Assembly: GCA_947456845.1 (NCBI GenBank)
Contig: CANGUJ010000299.1
Location: 1-5,404, forward strand
DNA: 5,404 bases
Source: Burkholderiales bacterium
Lineage (GTDB): Bacteria > Pseudomonadota > Gammaproteobacteria > Burkholderiales > JAEUOS01
Reading direction: 5' to 3'
A program made the position numbers and the translations under genes. Below the pieces are notes generated by a model that had not been told where the DNA came from, made no database searches, and saw only the letters and a list, made by a program, of their open reading frames with translations. Below, piece by piece: positions 1 through 5,404 of the stretch. How positions within the stretch are numbered: the first letter of the stretch is position 1; every line of letters begins with the position of its first letter.

Positions 1-1575
1 GCCTGCCTGTGCGCGGCCGGGCTTGCCGCCTCGCTCGGCGTGTTCCTCTACCTGCGCCATCTGATCGTGCGCCCGGTGCGCGCGCTGTCGGCCCGCATGC
101 GCGAGATCGGCGCGGGCGAAGGCGACCTTGCCAGCGACATGCCCGTCATGACCCGGGACGAATTGCGCGATCTGGCGGAGAACTACAACGCCTTCGCCGG
201 CCAGTTGCGCCATATCATCGCCGAGGTCCGCAAGATGAGCGTGCAGGTGGCCTACGAATCGGCCAGGACCGCGGGCAGCGTGAGCGAATCCACCGCCCTG
301 GCACGACGCCAGGGCGAGCTTTCCGTCGAGGTCTTCAACGCCACCGACAGCGCGCGGCAGTCCCTGGGCAAGGTGGCGGAAAGCGCGCAGGAGATCGCCG
401 CGGCGGCATCCGGCCACGTGGTCGGGGCCAATCAGGCCTACGCGGAGCTGTTGGCCGTGAACCGCGACATCGAAGTGGCGAAAGGCCGCCTTGCCGCGCT
501 TTCCGGCACGGTGGAGCGGCTCGGCGCGAACTCGCGCAGCATCGCTCTGGTGGTCAGGCTGATCAACGATGTCTCGGACCAGACCAACCTGCTTGCATTG
601 AATGCCGCCATCGAGGCGGCGCGCGCCGGCGAGGCGGGGCGCGGGTTCGCCGTGGTGGCCGACGAGGTGCGCAAGCTGGCCGAGAAGGTGAAGAACGCCA
701 CCGGCGACATCGCGCTCAACGTGGAAGGCATGTCCGCGCTGGTCGAGAGCACCCGGAGCGAGACCGGCGGCATCGACGAGGCGATCCGCAACGCCGGCGC
801 GGTGGTCGAGCGTTCCAGCCGGCGTTTCGACTCGATCGTGCGCGATTTCTCCAGCATGGGCGAGCGGGTCAGCGAGGTGCGCGAGTCGATCGAGGCCGTC
901 AGCATCGCCAACACGCAGATCCACACGCAGGTGTCGGCCATCCGCGGCATGTCGGTCGATGTGGGCGCCTGCATGGACCAGGCGCATACCGCCTCCCAGG
1001 AGCTTTCCCAGGCCGCCGAGAAAATCGAGGAGCTCGCCGCCCGCTTCCGCATCGGTCACGGCAGGTTCGAGGAGATCATCGATCGGGTGGCCGAGTACCG
1101 CGACCTGTGCGCGCAGCGGCTGGCGGCCCTGGCCAGGCGCGGCGTCAACGTCTTCGACCAGAACTATCGGCCGATTCCCGGGACCGCGCCCCAGAAGTAC
1201 AGCACCTCCTATGACCAGGAGTGCGAACGCGAGCTGCAGCCGCTCTACGACCGCCTCGTCGAGGAGACCCGCGGCGGCGCATTCGCCCTGGCGATCGACG
1301 TGCGGACCTATGCGCCCACGCACAACAGCAGGTATTCGAAACCCTTGACCGGAGACCACGCCGTCGACCTGCTGGTCAGCCGCGACAAGCGCATGTTCAC
1401 GGATGTGACGGGCAGGCGCGCGGCGGCAAGCCGGGCGCGCTTGCTTCTGCAGACCTATCGCCGCGACACCGGCGAGATCCTCAACGACCTGTCCATGCCG
1501 ATCGAGATCGACGGGCGCCACTGGGGCTGCCTGCGCTTCGGCTTCGCGCCGGAAGTCCTGCTCGAGGAAAGCTGA
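1..1575 (+). CDS. Methyl-accepting chemotaxis protein, 5'-truncated, with an extra C-terminal domain
   Basis: This is the 3' part (524 codons, open at the left edge) of a membrane chemoreceptor that would signal to CheA/CheW. Window residues 1-18 are hydrophobic and look like the end of the second transmembrane helix. A HAMP domain follows at about 20-75, with the conserved Pro25 and a GEGDL segment at 39-43. The signalling hairpin runs from about 78 to 350, and its tip carries the family hallmark (DQTNLLALNAAIEAARAGE at 193-211, then GRGFAVVADEVRKLAE). Most receptors end soon after the hairpin, sometimes with a CheR-binding NWETF-type pentapeptide. This one instead continues for about 165 residues and ends EVLLEES. 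The extra domain has blocks YAPTHN (437-442), SKPLTGD (446-452), LLQTYRRDTGE (482-492) and GRHWGCLRFGF (505-515). I recall similar blocks at the C-termini of some proteobacterial receptors and infer a cytoplasmic sensory domain, ligand unknown. The periplasmic domain lies outside the window, so the stimulus cannot be guessed. The high-GC codon use matches the neighbours. Confidence 0.95.
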   Translation, partial: ACLCAAGLAASLGVFLYLRHLIVRPVRALSARMREIGAGEGDLASDMPVMTRDELRDLAENYNAFAGQLRHIIAEVRKMSVQVAYESARTAGSVSESTALARRQGELSVEVFNATDSARQSLGKVAESAQEIAAAASGHVVGANQAYAELLAVNRDIEVAKGRLAALSGTVERLGANSRSIALVVRLINDVSDQTNLLALNAAIEAARAGEAGRGFAVVADEVRKLAEKVKNATGDIALNVEGMSALVESTRSETGGIDEAIRNAGAVVERSSRRFDSIVRDFSSMGERVSEVRESIEAVSIANTQIHTQVSAIRGMSVDVGACMDQAHTASQELSQAAEKIEELAARFRIGHGRFEEIIDRVAEYRDLCAQRLAALARRGVNVFDQNYRPIPGTAPQKYSTSYDQECERELQPLYDRLVEETRGGAFALAIDVRTYAPTHNSRYSKPLTGDHAVDLLVSRDKRMFTDVTGRRAAASRARLLLQTYRRDTGEILNDLSMPIEIDGRHWGCLRFGFAPEVLLEES

Positions 1576-1606
1576 GCGGGCGCGCCGACGCCGGCGCTTC
1601 GCCCCG

Positions 1607-1630
1607 GGGCGGCCCAGGCTTGCACCGCCC
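1607..1630. terminator. Weak candidate hairpin between convergent genes
   Basis: The 68-base gap between the chemoreceptor stop and the stop of the minus-strand small gene is almost all G and C. GGGCGG (1607-1612) pairs perfectly with CCGCCC (1625-1630) around a 12-base loop. A 12-base perfect palindrome (CGCCCCGGGGCG, 1600-1611) overlaps its left arm, so alternative folds compete. The position suits a bidirectional terminator for two converging genes. No T-tract follows on either strand, so this is not a classic intrinsic terminator, and in DNA this GC-rich such a stem can arise by chance. Confidence 0.2.
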
Positions 1631-1643
1631 GGCGGCCGCGGTC

Positions 1644-1859
1644 TCAGTGCCTGATGCGCAGGCGGCGGCTGGGGCGCCTGGCGACCAGGCTCGGCAGGTC
1701 GTCCTCGATCTCGAGAGGATCGATGTCCGCCTCCTCGAATGCGCCCGCATAGTCTGCCGCGATATCCGCGTTCGCGATGGCGGCGGCCCAGTCCCGGGCA
1801 GTAAGCAATTCGCCTTCGTGCGTTTCGCCGCTCGAGTCGGCAGGTTCGAATCGTCCCAT
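1644..1859 (-). CDS. Small hypothetical protein, 71 aa, transcribed divergently from flhB
   Basis: I do not recognise this gene. The ATG at 1859-1857 is chosen because a good ribosome binding site (GAGGAAAG) lies 6 bases upstream. The frame stays open to a further ATG at 1976, but the extra 39 residues are Pro/Arg/Thr-rich, have no clear binding site and would use up most of the region shared with flhB. The protein has no signal peptide or membrane segment. It is strongly bipolar. Residues 5-54 are acidic and Ala-rich, including a likely helix (ARDWAAAIANADIAADYAGA at 21-40) and an acidic stretch (FEEADIDPLEIEDD at 41-54). The last 12 residues are basic (RRPSRRLRIRH). Third codon positions are mostly G or C, as expected for a real gene here. 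The acidic body with a basic tail could suit a small binding or regulatory protein, but that is speculation. A chance open frame remains possible. Confidence 0.6.
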   Translation of the reverse strand: MGRFEPADSSGETHEGELLTARDWAAAIANADIAADYAGAFEEADIDPLEIEDDLPSLVARRPSRRLRIRH

Positions 1860-1865
1860 GTTGGT

Positions 1866-1873
1866 CTTTCCTC
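1866..1873 (-). promoter_or_regulatory. Ribosome binding site of the 71-aa gene
   Basis: On the minus strand the sequence reads GAGGAAAG, then ACCAAC, then ATG. The AGGA core lies 9 bases from the ATG at 1859. This purine-rich block stands out in its GC-rich surroundings. It is the main reason for preferring the 71-residue start over the upstream in-frame ATG at 1976. Confidence 0.6.
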
Positions 1874-1951
1874 GCGTCCTTGTGGTCGATGGAGGCATCC
1901 GGCGGCGGGCTGGGTGCGCCGCGGGTCCCTGCCTAGTGATGGTCGGCGGTA

Positions 1952-1972
1952 TTGCCGCGGCGCACGCGGTAA
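1952..1972. repeat. Inverted repeat midway between the divergent starts
   Basis: TTGCCGCG (1952-1959) and CGCGGTAA (1965-1972) form an 8-base inverted repeat around a 5-base spacer, with a single mismatch (G at 1954 opposite T at 1970, which would be a wobble pair in RNA). The centre at 1962 is about 103 bases from the small gene's start and 107 from flhB's. A dyad in this place could be an operator for a regulator acting on both genes. No known regulator's consensus is recognised, and the GC-rich core raises the chance background. Confidence 0.35.
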
Positions 1973-1985
1973 ACAAGACAGCCTT

Positions 1986-2004
1986 TGCCGCCTTGTTTGC
2001 GGCA
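1986..2004. repeat. Short inverted repeat upstream of flhB
   Basis: TGCCGC (1986-1991) and GCGGCA (1999-2004) form a perfect 6-base inverted repeat around CTTGTTT. It lies 65-83 bases before the flhB ATG, within a run of repeated TTGC words (1985, 1998, 2009 and 2015). It could be an operator half-site pair or a leader hairpin. It is short enough to be coincidental. Confidence 0.25.
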
Positions 2005-2055
2005 TTCGTTGCACTTGCCTGCCGGAATAATTGATCCGTTATCCGACAACCCTAT

Positions 2056-2062
2056 AGAGGGA
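2056..2062 (+). promoter_or_regulatory. Ribosome binding site of flhB
   Basis: AGAGGGA lies 6 bases before the ATG at 2069. It settles the start: the same frame is open back to an ATG at 1985, but nothing resembling a binding site precedes that one, and family members begin with a short Met-Ala-Glu-Glu type N-terminus as found at 2069. Confidence 0.8.
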
Positions 2063-2068
2063 CCGCCG

Positions 2069-3211
2069 ATGGCGGAAGAGCAGGATCTGGAGCGCGAATT
2101 ACCGGCCTCGCAGAAGCGCCTGGACGACGCTCGCGAGCGCGGGCAGACGCCGCGCTCTCGTGAGCTGACCACTGCCGCCCTGCTGCTGGCCGGCGCAGCC
2201 GGCGTGGCGGTGCTGGGGCCGCATGTGACGCAACAGGCGATGGAGTTCCTGCGTGGCGGCCTCAACGTGTCCAGGGCCGCGGCTTTCGACCCGGCATTGG
2301 CGATGGAAGCCGCCGGCCGCCTGGTGGTCGGCGGCATCATCCCGGCGCTGCCTTTCCTGGGCCTGCTGTTCATCGCTGCGCTGGCCGCGCCGCTGGCCAT
2401 CGGCGGCTGGGTATTCAGCGCCGAACCGGTCACGCCGGACTTCTCCCGGCTTAACCCGCTGCGCGGACTGTCGAACCTGATCTCGGTGCAAAGCGCCGCG
2501 GAACTGGGCAAGGCTATCCTCAAGGTGGTCCTGATCGGCGGGGTGGTCGGCAGCCTGATCTGGCGCGACCAGACCGCCTTCATCATGCCGCTTGGCCAGG
2601 ACAGCGCGACCGCCATGGCGTGGGTCGGGCAGGTGATCACCCGCGAGTTCCTGTGGATGGCCGCAGTCCTGCTGGTGATCGCGGCCGCCGATGTGCCGTT
2701 GCAAATCTGGCAGCATGGGCGCGGACTGCGCATGTCCAGGGACGAGGTCAAGCGCGAATCCAAGGAATCCGAGGGCGATCCGCAGATCAAGGGCAAGATC
2801 CGCCAGCGCCAACGCGAGGCCGCGCGGCGTCGCATGATGGCGGCGGTGCCGACGGCCGATGTGGTGGTGACCAATCCGACCCACTATGCGGTGGCGCTTT
2901 CCTACCAGGGCGACCGCATGCGGGCGCCGAAGGTGGTGGCCAAGGGCACCGACGAGGTGGCGGCCCGCATCCGCGAGATCGCGGGCGAGAACGGTGTTCC
3001 GCTGCTCGAAGCGCCGCCGCTCGCGCGTGCGCTCTACAAGCATGCCGAGCTCGAGGCGGAGATTCCCGCCGCGCTGTACAACGCGGTGGCGCTGGTGCTG
3101 GCCTGGGTGTTCCAGCTGCGCCATGCCGGCGCCGGGCAGATGCCCGTCGCGCCGGTCGCCCTGCCGGTGCCGCCGGAGCTCGATCCGCTCAATGAAGGAG
3201 CGGCCGCGTGA
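2069..3211 (+). CDS. flhB: Flagellar type III export switch protein FlhB
   Basis: FlhB is an inner-membrane part of the flagellar export gate. It switches export from rod/hook to filament substrates after its cytoplasmic domain cleaves itself. The 380-residue length is typical. The N-terminus has the family's charged start (an ARERGQ-x-x-RSREL block at 21-33). Four hydrophobic stretches follow at about 32-51, 86-114, 143-165 and 187-213. The conserved linker MSRDEVKRESKESEGDP (222-238) leads into the cytoplasmic domain. The autocleavage motif Asn-Pro-Thr-His is intact at 269-272, the same numbering as I recall for Salmonella FlhB, so the protein should be switch-competent. The C-terminal tail (358-373) is Pro-rich (APVALPVPPE), as often seen after the conserved core. 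An injectisome homologue (SctU) also carries NPTH, but the pairing with a flagellar-type FlhA beside a chemoreceptor favours the flagellar protein. The stop overlaps the flhA start. Confidence 0.96.
   Translation: MAEEQDLERELPASQKRLDDARERGQTPRSRELTTAALLLAGAAGVAVLGPHVTQQAMEFLRGGLNVSRAAAFDPALAMEAAGRLVVGGIIPALPFLGLLFIAALAAPLAIGGWVFSAEPVTPDFSRLNPLRGLSNLISVQSAAELGKAILKVVLIGGVVGSLIWRDQTAFIMPLGQDSATAMAWVGQVITREFLWMAAVLLVIAAADVPLQIWQHGRGLRMSRDEVKRESKESEGDPQIKGKIRQRQREAARRRMMAAVPTADVVVTNPTHYAVALSYQGDRMRAPKVVAKGTDEVAARIREIAGENGVPLLEAPPLARALYKHAELEAEIPAALYNAVALVLAWVFQLRHAGAGQMPVAPVALPVPPELDPLNEGAAA
3194..3200 (+). promoter_or_regulatory. Ribosome binding site of flhA, inside the flhB 3' end
   Basis: GAAGGAG lies 7 bases before the GTG at 3208 and within the last codons of flhB. 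It is a near-perfect Shine-Dalgarno sequence and supports GTG as the flhA start. The GTGA overlap (3208-3211) with the flhB stop suggests that ribosomes finishing flhB can reinitiate on flhA. Confidence 0.8.
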
Positions 3212-5316
3212 GTGCCTTCACCCTAGGCGCGGGCGGCTGGCGCAACATCCCGCTGCGCGGCCTGGCCGCGCCGGCATTCATCGTCATGGTCCTGGCGATG
3301 ATGATCCTGCCGCTGCCGCCTTTCCTGCTCGACCTGCTGTTCACCTTCAACATCGCGCTCGGCCTGATCGTCCTTCTGGCCGCGGTATACGCGAACCGGC
3401 CGATGGATTTCGCCGCCTTTCCCACCGTGCTGCTGCTGACCACGCTGTTGCGCCTGTCGCTCAACGTGGCGTCGACCCGCGTGGTGCTGCTGCAGGGGCA
3501 TACCGGCCCGGACGCGGCCGGCAAGGTGATCGAGGCCTTCGGGCATTTCCTCGTAGGCGGCAATTTCGCGGTCGGGATCGTGGTGTTCCTGATCCTGGTG
3601 GTGATCAACTTCGTGGTCATCACCAAGGGCGCCGGCCGCATCGCCGAGGTGGCGGCCCGTTTCACCCTTGACGCCATGCCGGGCAAGCAGATGGCCATCG
3701 ACGCCGACATGAATGCCGGCCTGATCTCCGAGCAGGATGCCCGCAAGCGGCGCGCGGAGATCGCCCGCGAAGCCGATTTCTACGGCGCCATGGACGGCGC
3801 ATCCAAGTTCGTGCGCGGCGACGCCATCGCCGGGATCCTGATCCTGTTCATCAACATCATCGGCGGCATGATCATCGGGCTGGTGCAGCACGACCTGACG
3901 GCCGGCCAGGCGGTGGACAACTATGTCCTGCTGGCCATCGGTGACGGCCTGGTCGCGCAGATTCCGGCACTGGTGATTTCGGTGGCGGCAGGCCTGGTGG
4001 TGAGCCGCGTGGGCGCCGATGAAAGCGCCAACGAGGACATCGGTTCGCAGGTGGTGCGCCAGCTCGTGGCCAACCCGCAGACCATGATGGTCACCGGCGG
4101 CGTGCTGGCGGCCCTGGGACTGATTCCCGGCATGCCGCATCTGGCTTTCATCGCCTTCGGTGCCGGCGCGATCTGGGTGGGCTGGTGGCAGGCCAAGCGG
4201 GCGGCGCAGCAAGCGGCGGCGGCCGTCGAGGACAAAGCGCCGCCGCAGGGTGAACCTGGCGAAGCCTCCTGGGAAGACCTCGCGCCGGTGGACGTGCTGG
4301 GCCTGGAAGTGGGCTATCGCCTGATTCCGCTGGTCGATCGCAACCAGGATGGCGACCTGCTCAAGCGCATCAAGGCGATACGCAAGAAGTTCGCCCAGGA
4401 AGTCGGTTTCCTGCCCCCGCAGGTGCATATCCGCGACAACCTCGAGCTCAAGCCCAACGCCTACCGCATCAGCCTCAAGGGCGTGGTGATCGGGGAGGGC
4501 GATGTGTACGCGGGCATGTACATGGCGATCAACCCGGGCAATGCCGTGGCCCCGCTGCCGGGCACGCCGGCGCGCGACCCGGCGTTCGGCCTGCCCGCCA
4601 CGTGGATCGAGGGCAACGTCCGAGACCAGGCGCTGGCCACCGGTTATACCGTGGTCGATGCCGCGACGGTGGTGGCGACGCATCTCAACCACCTCATGCA
4701 GTCCCATGCCGCGGCGCTGCTCGGGCGCGGCGAAACGCAGGCGCTGATCGAGCATTTCAACAAGCAGGCGCCGAAGCTGATCGACGACCTCACGCCCAAG
4801 CTGATTCCGCTGTCCACATTCACCCGCGTGCTGCAGGGGCTGTTGGAAGAGGGGGTGCACATCCGCGACATGCGCAGCATCGTCGAAACGCTCACCGACC
4901 ACGCCGCCCGCAGCACCGACGCGGCCGAACTCCTGGCGCAGGTGCGGATCACGCTCGGCCGCGCCATCCTGCAGATGTTGTTCGGCCCGGCCACCGAAAT
5001 CGAGATGCTGGTGCTTGAACCCGACCTCGAGCGGGTGCTCGCGCAGTCGGCCAACGGCGCCGCCGGCGAGCCGCTCGGGATCGAACCGGGGCTGGCCGAA
5101 AACCTGGCGCGCGACCTGCTGGCGGGCGCACAGCGCCTTGAAAACCTAGGCAAGCCGCCCGCGCTGCTGGTGCCCGACAAGTTGCGTCCCGGCCTTTCAC
5201 GGCTGGCGCGCCGGGTGCTGCCGCGACTGAAAGTGCTGTCCCACGCCGAGATTCCCGAGGCCTGCACCATCCGCGTTGCCGGGATGGTCGGCGCGCGCGG
5301 GCCTTTGCCTGGCTGA
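3208..5316 (+). CDS. flhA: Flagellar type III export gate protein FlhA
   Basis: FlhA is the largest membrane protein of the flagellar export gate. It helps couple the proton motive force to secretion, and its cytoplasmic ring docks export chaperones with their cargo. The product is 702 residues, close to the usual ~690-700. The N-terminal half is membrane-embedded, with clear hydrophobic stretches at about 20-34, 39-60, 113-138, 207-226, 240-266 and 293-327. The FHIPEP family signature is complete at 144-167 (core RFTLDAMPGKQMAID at 151-165). Charged residues Arg91, Lys200, Asp205 and Asp246 match, with a constant offset of three, the Salmonella positions I recall as Arg94, Lys203, Asp208 and Asp249, linked to proton-driven export. 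A linker rich in Ala, Gln and Pro (about 328-353) leads to the cytoplasmic domain (about 355-690), ending with the family-typical LPRLKVLSHAEIPE (671-684). No truncation or frameshift is seen. The GTG start overlaps flhB by four bases, fitting a flhBA operon. Confidence 0.97.
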   Translation: MSAFTLGAGGWRNIPLRGLAAPAFIVMVLAMMILPLPPFLLDLLFTFNIALGLIVLLAAVYANRPMDFAAFPTVLLLTTLLRLSLNVASTRVVLLQGHTGPDAAGKVIEAFGHFLVGGNFAVGIVVFLILVVINFVVITKGAGRIAEVAARFTLDAMPGKQMAIDADMNAGLISEQDARKRRAEIAREADFYGAMDGASKFVRGDAIAGILILFINIIGGMIIGLVQHDLTAGQAVDNYVLLAIGDGLVAQIPALVISVAAGLVVSRVGADESANEDIGSQVVRQLVANPQTMMVTGGVLAALGLIPGMPHLAFIAFGAGAIWVGWWQAKRAAQQAAAAVEDKAPPQGEPGEASWEDLAPVDVLGLEVGYRLIPLVDRNQDGDLLKRIKAIRKKFAQEVGFLPPQVHIRDNLELKPNAYRISLKGVVIGEGDVYAGMYMAINPGNAVAPLPGTPARDPAFGLPATWIEGNVRDQALATGYTVVDAATVVATHLNHLMQSHAAALLGRGETQALIEHFNKQAPKLIDDLTPKLIPLSTFTRVLQGLLEEGVHIRDMRSIVETLTDHAARSTDAAELLAQVRITLGRAILQMLFGPATEIEMLVLEPDLERVLAQSANGAAGEPLGIEPGLAENLARDLLAGAQRLENLGKPPALLVPDKLRPGLSRLARRVLPRLKVLSHAEIPEACTIRVAGMVGARGPLPG

Positions 5317-5355
5317 GGCCGGGTCGGCGACAACAACTGATGCAAGCGAGTTCGT

Positions 5356-5362
5356 GAAGAGG
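5356..5362 (+). promoter_or_regulatory. Ribosome binding site of the 3' partial gene
   Basis: GAAGAGG lies 8 bases before the first of three consecutive ATG codons at 5371, 5374 and 5377. This spacing favours 5371, but the other two are also within reach. Confidence 0.5.
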
Positions 5363-5370
5363 CCAACGCC

Positions 5371-5404
5371 ATGATGATGAAAAAATTTATCGCCGCAACC
5401 GCAC
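5371..5404 (+). CDS. Start of a probable exported protein, cut by the window edge
   Basis: Eleven codons are visible: MMMKKFIAATA. Two lysines followed by a small/hydrophobic stretch are what a Sec signal peptide starts with, so the product is probably periplasmic, outer-membrane or secreted. The AT-rich first codons and a nearby purine-rich binding site support real translation. It starts 54 bases after the flhA stop on the same strand, and no terminator hairpin is visible between them, so it may be part of the flhBA transcript. In enteric bacteria the gene after flhA is flhE, which encodes a periplasmic protein, and in many other bacteria it is the cytoplasmic GTPase gene flhF. The signal-peptide-like start argues against flhF. 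Too little is visible to name it. Confidence 0.55.
   Translation, partial: MMMKKFIAATA

Larger units (their letters stand above)
1860..2068. promoter_or_regulatory. Divergent intergenic region between the 71-aa gene and flhB
   Basis: These 209 bases separate the start codons of two genes facing away from each other. Because a minus-strand gene sits between the chemoreceptor and flhB, flhB-flhA is unlikely to be read from the chemoreceptor promoter and probably has its own promoter here. The part nearest flhB is less GC-rich (1970-2060, including AATAATTGAT at 2026-2035), as promoters often are. I looked for sigma-54 (-24/-12), sigma-28 and sigma-70 boxes and found no convincing match. The region does contain two inverted repeats, listed separately. 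Confidence 0.5.

Noticed and set aside
9..1214. 401-codon plus-strand frame overlapping the chemoreceptor
   Set aside because: The product is Arg/Gly/Ala-rich without motifs, while the overlapping frame encodes unmistakable HAMP and receptor signalling domains.
1940..1956. Possible sigma-54 promoter (TGGTCGGCGGTATTGCC)
   Set aside because: The GG and GC doublets are 11 bases apart rather than the required 10, and the surrounding bases match poorly. A second candidate ending in TTGCA at 2009-2013 lacks the GG doublet.
1860..1976. In-frame 39-residue N-terminal extension of the small minus-strand gene
   Set aside because: It lacks a binding site and is Pro/Arg/Thr-rich unlike the rest of the protein, while the ATG at 1859 has a good binding site.
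2034..2045. Tandem ATCCG-TT-ATCCG before flhB
   Set aside because: Two five-base copies are too short to distinguish from chance.
2031..2058. Possible sigma-70 promoter (TTGATC, 16 bases, TATAGA)
   Set aside because: The -10 box would overlap the flhB ribosome binding site and place the transcript start only a few bases before the ATG.
1985..2068. In-frame N-terminal extension of flhB from an ATG at 1985
   Set aside because: No ribosome binding site precedes it, the extra residues do not resemble FlhB, and the ATG at 2069 has a well-placed AGAGGGA.
1933..2874. 313-codon minus-strand frame across the flhB promoter region and flhB
   Set aside because: Its Ser/Arg/Ala-rich product is a shadow of flhB, which has full family motifs including Asn-Pro-Thr-His.
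3223..4902. Very long minus-strand open frame (559 codons) opposite flhA
   Set aside because: It is the antisense shadow of a clear flhA gene in high-GC DNA. Its product is a low-complexity His/Gln/Arg/Asp-rich sequence with no domain.
2069..5316. Reading the FlhB/FlhA pair as a virulence injectisome (SctU/SctV)
   Set aside because: Lengths and sequence character are flagellar, the neighbour is a chemoreceptor, and no other injectisome genes are present in the window.

Overview
The window is a GC-rich (roughly two-thirds G+C by eye) chromosomal segment from a motile Gram-negative proteobacterium. FlhA and FlhB read most like betaproteobacterial (Burkholderiales-type) flagellar export proteins, but this assignment comes from remembered sequence character, not from a search. 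No mobile element, CRISPR array, tRNA or rRNA is visible.

Layout. Positions 1-1575 (+) hold the 3' part of a methyl-accepting chemotaxis protein: the end of a transmembrane helix, a HAMP domain, the cytoplasmic signalling hairpin and an unusual extra C-terminal domain of about 165 residues. Its stop converges, across a 68-base GC-rich gap, with a small minus-strand gene (1644-1859, 71 aa) of unknown function. A 209-base intergenic stretch (1860-2068) lies between the starts of the small gene and flhB and must hold the control sequences for both. It contains two short inverted repeats but no convincing sigma-70, sigma-54 or sigma-28 promoter. flhB (2069-3211) and flhA (3208-5316) follow, overlapping by four bases (GTGA) and so probably translationally coupled. 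About 54 bases after flhA, a new reading frame starts with a Met-Met-Met-Lys-Lys signal-peptide-like N-terminus and runs off the window edge.

How the genes work together. FlhA and FlhB are two inner-membrane components of the flagellar type III export gate. FlhA couples the proton motive force to export and docks chaperone-substrate complexes. FlhB switches substrate class after self-cleavage at Asn-Pro-Thr-His. The upstream chemoreceptor feeds CheA/CheW, which controls the motor at the base of the same organelle. This is an ordinary motility/chemotaxis locus. The parts least explained by known families are the C-terminal domain of the chemoreceptor, the small divergent gene and the partial exported protein after flhA. 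I see no evidence for a wholly new system.
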